Source of the DNA: Shinella granuli | Lineage (GTDB): Bacteria > Pseudomonadota > Alphaproteobacteria > Rhizobiales > Rhizobiaceae | Assembly: GCF_004341885.1 (NCBI RefSeq) | Contig: NZ_SLVX01000005.1 | Coordinates: forward strand, 278,692-342,691 | Reading direction: 5' to 3' | DNA: 64,000 nucleotides | Part shown: piece by piece, positions 59,469 through 64,000 of the stretch | How positions within the stretch are numbered: the first letter of the stretch is position 1 | Layout: each line of letters opens with the position of its first letter | The notes under the pieces: model-generated | Databases searched by the model: none | Seen by the model: the letters and a program-made list of their open reading frames with translations, nothing else | Told to the model about the DNA's origin: nothing | Translations under genes and position numbers: made by a program

Positions 59469-59486
59469 ACCCCGAAAGCCTTTCCC

Positions 59487-60872
59487 ATGGACGTCAAGAC
59501 CAACGGTGACATTTCCTTCTGGTATGCCGATATCGGCGGCATACCGCAAAAGCGCCCTCCCCTGCCCGGCGACCGCGAGGCCGATGTCTGCATCATCGGC
59601 GCGGGCTATACCGGCCTGTGGACGGCCTACTACCTGAAGAAGGCGGACCCTTCGCTCGACATCGTCGTGCTCGAACGGGAGTTTGCCGGCTTCGGCGCCT
59701 CCGGGCGCAACGGTGGCTGGCTTTCCGGCGGCTTCAGTTGGTCGCGGGAAAAATACGAGAAGACCTCCAGCCGCGGCGCGGTCGTCGATCTGCAGAATGC
59801 CATGGCGGGCACGGTCGACGAGGTCGAGCGCGTCACCCGGGCCGAAGGCATCGACGCGGACCTCATCCGCGTCGACAAGCTCGTCGTCGCCACCAATGCG
59901 GCCCAGCTCGAAAGGGTGCGCGAGGAATACCGGTTCGGCCTCGACTGGCAGATTCCGCCGGAGCGTCTGCAACTGCTCTCGGCGGAGGATGCCGCAAAGC
60001 GCATCCGCATCGCCGATCTCAAGGGCGCCGTGCTCTACCGCAACATGGCGCGCGTCCAGCCGGCCAAGCTGGTGCGCGGCCTCGCCAGGGTGGTCGAAGG
60101 CCTCGGCGTGTCGATCTACGAGGGCACGACCGTCATCCGCTTCGAACAGGGCCGCGTTACAACCGACCGCGGCATGGTGCGTGCGCCAAAAATCATCCGC
60201 GCCACGGAGGGGTTTTCCGCCGGCCTGCCCGGCTTCGAGCGGACCTGGCTGGCGCTGAACAGCGCGCAGATCGTCACCGAACCCGTGCCGGACGCGGTGT
60301 GGAAGGAGATCGGCTGGGAAGGCCACGAACTGCTCGGCGATGCGGCGCATGCCTATTGCTACGCCCAGCGCACCCGCGAGGGCCGCATCACCATGGGCGG
60401 ACGCGGCGTGCCCTATCGCTACGGCTCGGCAACGGACGTCAACGGACGGACGCAGCAGGCGACGATCGACGCGCTCCATGGCATCCTGACCCGCCTCCTG
60501 CCGCAGACGAAAGCGCTGAAGATCGACCATGCCTGGTGCGGCGTGCTCGGCGTGCCGCGCGACTGGTGCACGACGGCGGGCTTCGACCGAACGACGGGCA
60601 TCGGCTGGGCCGGCGGCTATGTCGGCCTCGGCGTCTCCAGCTCGAACCTTGCCGGCCGCACGCTCTGCGACCTGGTGCTGGATCGCAAGACGGAGCTGAC
60701 CGGCCTGCCCTGGGTCAACCGCACGGTGCGCAAATGGGAGCCGGAGCCCTTCCGCTGGCTCGGCGTGCATTCGATGTACCAGCTCTACCGCATGGCGGAC
60801 GACCGGGAGTTTTCCGGCCTGTCGCACACCTCCAAACTCGCGGCGCTCGCCGACAGCATCACCGGCCACTGA
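59487..60872 (+). CDS. FAD-dependent oxidoreductase (gamma-glutamylputrescine oxidase/PuuB-like DAO family)
   Basis: A 461-residue flavoprotein. FAD motif CIIGAGYTGLWTAYYL (about 36-51), then FGASGRNGGWLSGG (the xxGRNGG block of the PuuB-type DAO family), and C-terminal GIGWAGGYVGLGVSSSNLAG. These enzymes oxidise the amine of polyamines or secondary amino acids. The ribosome site is weak (GAAAG). Placed directly after a PotA-type ATPase and in an operon with a PuuR-like regulator, it probably oxidises the imported amine. Confidence 0.87.
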   Translation: MDVKTNGDISFWYADIGGIPQKRPPLPGDREADVCIIGAGYTGLWTAYYLKKADPSLDIVVLEREFAGFGASGRNGGWLSGGFSWSREKYEKTSSRGAVVDLQNAMAGTVDEVERVTRAEGIDADLIRVDKLVVATNAAQLERVREEYRFGLDWQIPPERLQLLSAEDAAKRIRIADLKGAVLYRNMARVQPAKLVRGLARVVEGLGVSIYEGTTVIRFEQGRVTTDRGMVRAPKIIRATEGFSAGLPGFERTWLALNSAQIVTEPVPDAVWKEIGWEGHELLGDAAHAYCYAQRTREGRITMGGRGVPYRYGSATDVNGRTQQATIDALHGILTRLLPQTKALKIDHAWCGVLGVPRDWCTTAGFDRTTGIGWAGGYVGLGVSSSNLAGRTLCDLVLDRKTELTGLPWVNRTVRKWEPEPFRWLGVHSMYQLYRMADDREFSGLSHTSKLAALADSITGH

Positions 60873-60891
60873 GCCAGATACGGGACAGACC

Positions 60892-61251
60892 ATGATCAGC
60901 TTCGAAAATTTCGGCGACCTCCTCCAGCGCGATATCGGCGCCTTCGCGCCGAAGCCGACCTCCATCGAGGGCGATCAGCAGGAGGCCACCCTGCCCCTCT
61001 GGACGAGCCCGGACGGCAAGATGGAAACCGGCATATGGGAATGCACGCCCGGCCGCTTCACCGCCGACCGCAGCGAGATCGCGGAGATCTGCCATATCCT
61101 TTCCGGCCGCGTGACGCTGCACAACGGCGACGGCACGAGCCGTCGGATCGGCCCGGGCGAGATGTTCGTCCTGCCGCTCGGCTGGCGCGGCGAATGGACG
61201 ATCCACGAGCAGACCCGCAAGATCTATACGATGGTGGCAAGGGACGTCTGA
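60892..61251 (+). CDS. Small cupin-domain protein (Cupin_3/DUF861 type)
   Basis: A 119-residue single cupin ([57 protein letters not shown]). The [12 protein letters not shown] ending and short length match the EutQ/ureidoglycine-aminohydrolase-like cupin_3 family often found with DAO oxidases. It follows the oxidase by 19 nt; it may process or sense the product aldehyde, but no function is established. Confidence 0.85.
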   Translation: MISFENFGDLLQRDIGAFAPKPTSIEGDQQEATLPLWTSPDGKMETGIWECTPGRFTADRSEIAEICHILSGRVTLHNGDGTSRRIGPGEMFVLPLGWRGEWTIHEQTRKIYTMVARDV

Positions 61252-61319
61252 AGGCGCCTGACCTGAATTTTCCCTGTAGTATCCCCTTAGTACCCGCTCG
61301 CATGCCGTCCTTGCTAAAC

Positions 61320-61342
61320 TCCTCCCATTGGTTTTGGGAGGA
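61320..61342 (+). promoter_or_regulatory. Hairpin that encloses the ribosome binding site of the DJ-1/PfpI gene
   Basis: TCCTCCCA (61320-61327), loop TTGGTTT, TGGGAGGA (61335-61342). The 3' arm is exactly the GGGAGGA ribosome site, 4 nt before the ATG at 61347. A perfect 8-bp stem would hide it until melted or bound, so translation of the next gene is probably controlled by this structure. Confidence 0.55.
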
Positions 61343-61346
61343 ACAG

Positions 61347-61943
61347 ATGCCAGCTTCGAAAATCCTGATGATCACCGGCGACTTCACCGAGGACTATGAA
61401 ACCATGGTCCCGTTCCAGACGCTGCTTGCCTGCGGCTATACCGTGCATGCCGCCTGCCCCGGCAAGAATGCCGGCCAGACCGTCGCGACCGCCATCCATG
61501 ATTTCGAGGGCGACCAGACCTATTCCGAAAAGCGCGGCCACAATTTCACGCTCAACGCCACCTTCTCCAGCATCCGCGCGGAGGACTACGACGCGCTTGT
61601 CATCCCCGGCGGCCGGGCGCCCGAATATCTGCGCCTCAACCCGGATGTCCTCAAGGCCGTGCGGCACTTCTTCGAGGCCGGCAAGCCGGTGGCGGCCATC
61701 TGCCACGGCGCGCAGCTTCTCGCGGCGGCCGGCGTCCTCAAGGGCCGCACCTGCTCGGCCTATCCCGCCTGCCGCCCCGAAGTGGAGCTTGCCGGCGGCA
61801 TCTATGCGGATATCGCCATCGATGATGCGGTCTCGGACGGCAATCTGGTCACCGCGCCCGCATGGCCGGCGCACCCCTCCTGGCTGCGCCAGTTCATGGC
61901 TGTGCTGGACGCCGCATCTCTGCTACAAACGGATGCCGCCTGA
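61347..61943 (+). CDS. DJ-1/PfpI-family protein
   Basis: A 198-residue class I glutamine-amidotransferase-like protein. Nucleophile Cys119 in [11 protein letters not shown], upstream acidic Glu15 in GDFTEDYE, and [36 protein letters not shown] segments. PfpI/YhbO-like members act as stress, chaperone/deglycase or hydratase enzymes. The start codon follows GGGAGGAACAG, which is sequestered in a hairpin. It is 95 nt after the cupin gene and may have its own promoter; its relation to the polyamine operon is uncertain. Confidence 0.9.
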   Translation: MPASKILMITGDFTEDYETMVPFQTLLACGYTVHAACPGKNAGQTVATAIHDFEGDQTYSEKRGHNFTLNATFSSIRAEDYDALVIPGGRAPEYLRLNPDVLKAVRHFFEAGKPVAAICHGAQLLAAAGVLKGRTCSAYPACRPEVELAGGIYADIAIDDAVSDGNLVTAPAWPAHPSWLRQFMAVLDAASLLQTDAA

Positions 61944-61966
61944 GGAGACGGACAAGGGAGGCCGGG

Positions 61967-62317
61967 ATGTGCGAACTGTTCATCAAGGCGGATGCGCGGC
62001 TCTGGGAGAGCACCACGCGTTCGCTGCGGATCGACGGCATGGTCACGAGCGTGCGGCTGGAGAATTTCTTCTGGTCGAAGCTCGAGGAGATCGCGCGCCG
62101 CGATCGCATGAATGTCACCCAGTTGATCACCAAGCTGCACCATGAATCGATCGACGCAGGCCACGACCTCGGCAACTTCACGTCCTTCCTGCGGGTTTGC
62201 TGCGCGCGCTATCTCGATCTCCAGCTGACCGGCGACATTCCGGCGGACGTCAACCAACCGATCGCCGGGCTGAACGCACCGGCGATCCTCGTGCGCGAGC
62301 GGGAAAAGTATCACTGA
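61967..62317 (+). CDS. Ribbon-helix-helix domain protein
   Basis: A 116-residue protein (MCELFIKADARLWESTTRSL...). RIDGMVTSVRLENFFWSKLE and EIARRDRMNVTQLITKLHHE give the beta-strand plus two-helix pattern of the RHH_4 family. It lies 23 nt after the DJ-1 gene with GGGAGG before the ATG. It is a probable small DNA-binding protein whose target is unknown; it could also be a toxin-antitoxin-like antitoxin but no partner gene follows. Confidence 0.75.
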   Translation: MCELFIKADARLWESTTRSLRIDGMVTSVRLENFFWSKLEEIARRDRMNVTQLITKLHHESIDAGHDLGNFTSFLRVCCARYLDLQLTGDIPADVNQPIAGLNAPAILVREREKYH

Positions 62318-62747
62318 GCCGCCCGGTCGCATCCGCCTGCCGCAGATGTGCATCAAATCGCCCGGGCCGCCATGCGTAGCGCCACGCAGCCGCATGGAGA
62401 TTGACCGCGGCCTATGCCTCCGAGTTCTATGACAAAGGGCAACCAAAAGGGGCGTCCCCACTGTCGCCGGCTGCAGGGATGTGCAGTTCTTCCCCAATAG
62501 AACGACAAAACCGCACAGGACGCAGAGAGTTTCTTTCGACCCTTTGGATGAGGCCATTTTTCCTTACATCCGGGACCATTGACGCATGTGACGTGGCTGA
62601 GCATGCTGTAGCCTTTCGCCAGCGTGCAAACATGCCAAACGGTGAACGCTGCGTTCTCGTTCCGCACCTTTCCAAGCCCTGTCCGATACCCCATCTTCGC
62701 TGGCGACACCCATCCCAACGGACGCTCCGGCGTCGAGGCAAAGATCC
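62318..62747. other. Gene-free 430-bp intergenic region
   Basis: A frame 62401-62751 could be translated but has a poor start and no family resemblance, so I do not call it. GC is lower in the middle. The stretch 62512-62531 (AACCGCACAGGACGCAGAG) resembles CACAGAG-type intergenic repeats I know from several bacteria, but only weakly. The promoter of the downstream monooxygenase is presumably here. Confidence 0.5.
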
Positions 62748-63770
62748 ATGAAGAAAATCGGTTTCCTTTCCTTCGGGCATTGGACCCCCTCCCCGCAATC
62801 CGAGACCCGCTCGGCCGGCGATACGCTGCTCCAGTCGATCGACCTTGCCGTCGCGGCCGAAGAGCTCGGCGCCGACGGCGCCTATTTCCGGGTGCATCAT
62901 TTCGCCCGGCAGCTCGCCTCCCCCTTCCCGCTCCTCGCCGCCGCCGGCGCGAGGACGAAGTCGATCGAGATCGGCACGGCCGTCATCGACATGCGCTACG
63001 AGAACCCGCTCTATATGGCCGAGGATGCCGGCGCCGCCGATCTCATCTCCGGCGGGCGCCTGCAGCTCGGCATCAGCCGTGGCTCGCCCGAGCAGGTCAT
63101 CGACGGCTGGCGCTATTTCGGCTACCAGCCGCAGGAAGGCCAGAGCGACCCCGATATGGGCCGCCGGCATGCCGAGGTGTTCCTGGACGTGCTGAAGGGT
63201 GAAGGCTTCGCGCAGCCCAACCCGCGCCCGATGTTCCCCAACCCGCCCGGCCTGCTGCGCCTCGAACCCCATTCGGAGGGCCTGCGCGAGCGCATCTGGT
63301 GGGGCGCGAGCTCCAACGCCACGGCCGTCTGGGCCGCGAAGCTCGGCATGAACCTGCAGAGCTCGACGCTGAAGGACGACGAGACGGGCGAGCCTTTCCA
63401 CATCCAGCAGGCCGCGCAGATCCGCGCCTATCGCGAGGCCTGGAAGGAGGCCGGCCACAGCCGCACGCCGCGTGTTTCGGTCAGCCGCAGCATCTTCGCG
63501 CTCGTCGACGACCGCGACCGGGCCTATTTCGGCCGCGGCGGCAAGGAAGCGGATTCGATCGGCTTCATCGACGACAAGACGCGGGCGATCTTCGGCCGTT
63601 CCTATGCCGACGAGCCGGACAAGCTCATCGAGCAGCTTGCCGCCGACGAGGCGATCCGGGAGGCCGATACGCTGCTCCTGACCGTGCCGAACCAGTTGGG
63701 CGTCGAATACAACGCCCATGTCATCGAGGCGATCCTGAAGCACGTCGCACCGGCCCTGGGCTGGCGCTAG
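62748..63770 (+). CDS. LLM-class flavin-dependent oxidoreductase (luciferase-like monooxygenase)
   Basis: A 340-residue bacterial-luciferase-like protein. KIGFLSFGHWTPSPQSETRS at the N-terminus, AVAAEELGADGAYFRVHHFA, GTAVIDMRYENPLYMAEDAG, LQLGISRGSPEQVIDGWRYF and TVPNQLGVEYNAHVIEAIL are the flavin-binding and barrel segments of the family. It uses FMN(H2) or F420-like cofactor; in rhizobia FMNH2 from a separate reductase is usual. No reductase is adjacent. It is a monocistronic gene ending before a strong terminator. The substrate is unknown. Confidence 0.9.
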   Translation: MKKIGFLSFGHWTPSPQSETRSAGDTLLQSIDLAVAAEELGADGAYFRVHHFARQLASPFPLLAAAGARTKSIEIGTAVIDMRYENPLYMAEDAGAADLISGGRLQLGISRGSPEQVIDGWRYFGYQPQEGQSDPDMGRRHAEVFLDVLKGEGFAQPNPRPMFPNPPGLLRLEPHSEGLRERIWWGASSNATAVWAAKLGMNLQSSTLKDDETGEPFHIQQAAQIRAYREAWKEAGHSRTPRVSVSRSIFALVDDRDRAYFGRGGKEADSIGFIDDKTRAIFGRSYADEPDKLIEQLAADEAIREADTLLLTVPNQLGVEYNAHVIEAILKHVAPALGWR

Positions 63771-63816
63771 GCGCGTTTTCTACTGCTAACACCACCCGAT
63801 CCCGCAAAAAAACGAG

Positions 63817-63849
63817 AAAAGCGCGCCAGGGACGCCCTGGCGCGCTTTT
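63817..63849. terminator. Strong (bidirectional) intrinsic terminator
   Basis: AAAAGCGCGCCAGGG (63817-63831), loop ACG, CCCTGGCGCGCTTTT (63835-63849), then another T. A perfect 15-bp stem with flanking A- and T-runs, 46 nt after the monooxygenase stop. Confidence 0.9.
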
Positions 63850-63905
63850 TGTCTATATTCCTCAGGCAGGATCAAAAGGACGTGCTTGCCTTCAGCATGA
63901 ACGTG

Positions 63906-64000
63906 TGTCAACGGCGGAGTAAAAACCGGCCACGGGGCGGAGCAAAAGTCGGCCACTGCGGCGCCGGCCTGAGACCGCCGGGAGGGCTTAAGCCCGAGCG
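63906..64000. mobile_element. Terminal part of an IS21-family-like insertion sequence, continuing past the window
   Basis: From TGTCAACGGC (63906) there are two 21-bp direct repeats (GGCGGAG-nAAAA-nn-CGGCCAC, 63913-63933 and 63936-63956, 18 of 21 identical). Repeated GGCGGAGTAAAA...CGGCCAC units of this kind are what I know from the ends of rhizobial IS21-type elements, where transposase contacts several such repeats. No transposase reading frame is inside the window. The other end and any istA/istB genes would lie to the right. Confidence 0.55.

Noticed and set aside
57450..60965. An 1171-codon minus-strand frame across the polyamine-type operon
   Set aside because: Antisense to permease, ATPase and oxidase genes that have clear family motifs.
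62401..62751. A possible 116-residue gene ahead of the luciferase-like gene
   Set aside because: Starts at a TTG without a ribosome site, overlaps the next start, and shows no family resemblance.
1..64000. CRISPR arrays, tRNA, rRNA, toxin-antitoxin pairs, prophage or defence genes
   Set aside because: No regularly spaced repeats, tRNA-like cloverleaf, rRNA-like block or defence-associated protein motifs were recognised on either strand.

Overview
The window is high-GC (roughly mid-60s percent), densely coded DNA. It is built almost entirely of catabolic operons with their own ABC importers and local one-component regulators. Gene content (several peptide- and polyamine-type ABC transporters, TauXY/Xsc taurine oxidation, paired HyuA/HyuB hydantoinases, a MocR-type TauR) and the GC-rich palindromic intergenic repeats point to an alphaproteobacterium of the Rhizobiales (Rhizobium/Agrobacterium/Shinella/Ensifer-like). 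The replicon is probably an accessory chromosome, chromid or megaplasmid. I see no rRNA, tRNA, CRISPR array, replication gene or phage gene. One insertion-sequence end enters at the right edge.

Left block (1-11.7 kb, mostly minus strand): the start of a peptide-type ABC operon with its XRE-cupin regulator and two matching CTTTAG-N5-CTAAAG operators. Next come two short-chain dehydrogenases, a divergent FadR/FCD-type GntR regulator, and a hyuA-hyuB-uronate-dehydrogenase-like-FAD-oxidoreductase operon. The last three transcription units share TATCACTTAT/GTATGATA-type sites, so they look like one GntR regulon.

Taurine block (11.7-22 kb): tauA-tauB-tauC-tauX-tauY-xsc-yeiH-pta on the minus strand, with tauR divergent. 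This is a complete route: taurine uptake, oxidation to sulfoacetaldehyde, acetyl phosphate plus sulfite, then acetyl-CoA and sulfur-anion export. Two CTGGAT-type direct repeats lie between tauR and tauA.

Heterocycle/amide block (22-48 kb): two paralogous amidohydrolases flank an oligopeptide-type ABC transporter, followed by a cytosine-deaminase-like enzyme, an AraC regulator, a second hyuB-hyuA pair and an NCS1 permease. On the minus strand a long operon (lacI, binding protein, two permeases, ATPase, nucleoside hydrolase, adenine deaminase, DMT exporter, M20 amidohydrolase) lies behind a 24-bp perfect LacI palindrome. It reads as a nucleoside/purine salvage unit.

Right block (48-64 kb): an MlrC-like M81 peptidase with an orphan amino-acid binding protein and divergent LysR; an XRE-cupin regulator divergent from an Fe-S/FMN/FAD old-yellow-enzyme-type dehydrogenase that has a small overlapping leader ORF; a polyamine-type ABC operon with PuuR-like regulator, PuuB-like oxidase and a cupin; a DJ-1/PfpI protein whose ribosome binding site lies in a hairpin; a ribbon-helix-helix protein; a luciferase-like monooxygenase; a strong terminator; and an IS21-like end.

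A recurring architectural feature is that all six solute-binding-protein genes are followed, before the next operon gene, by a stem-loop or a larger palindromic repeat. This suggests a common way of over-expressing the binding protein relative to the membrane components.
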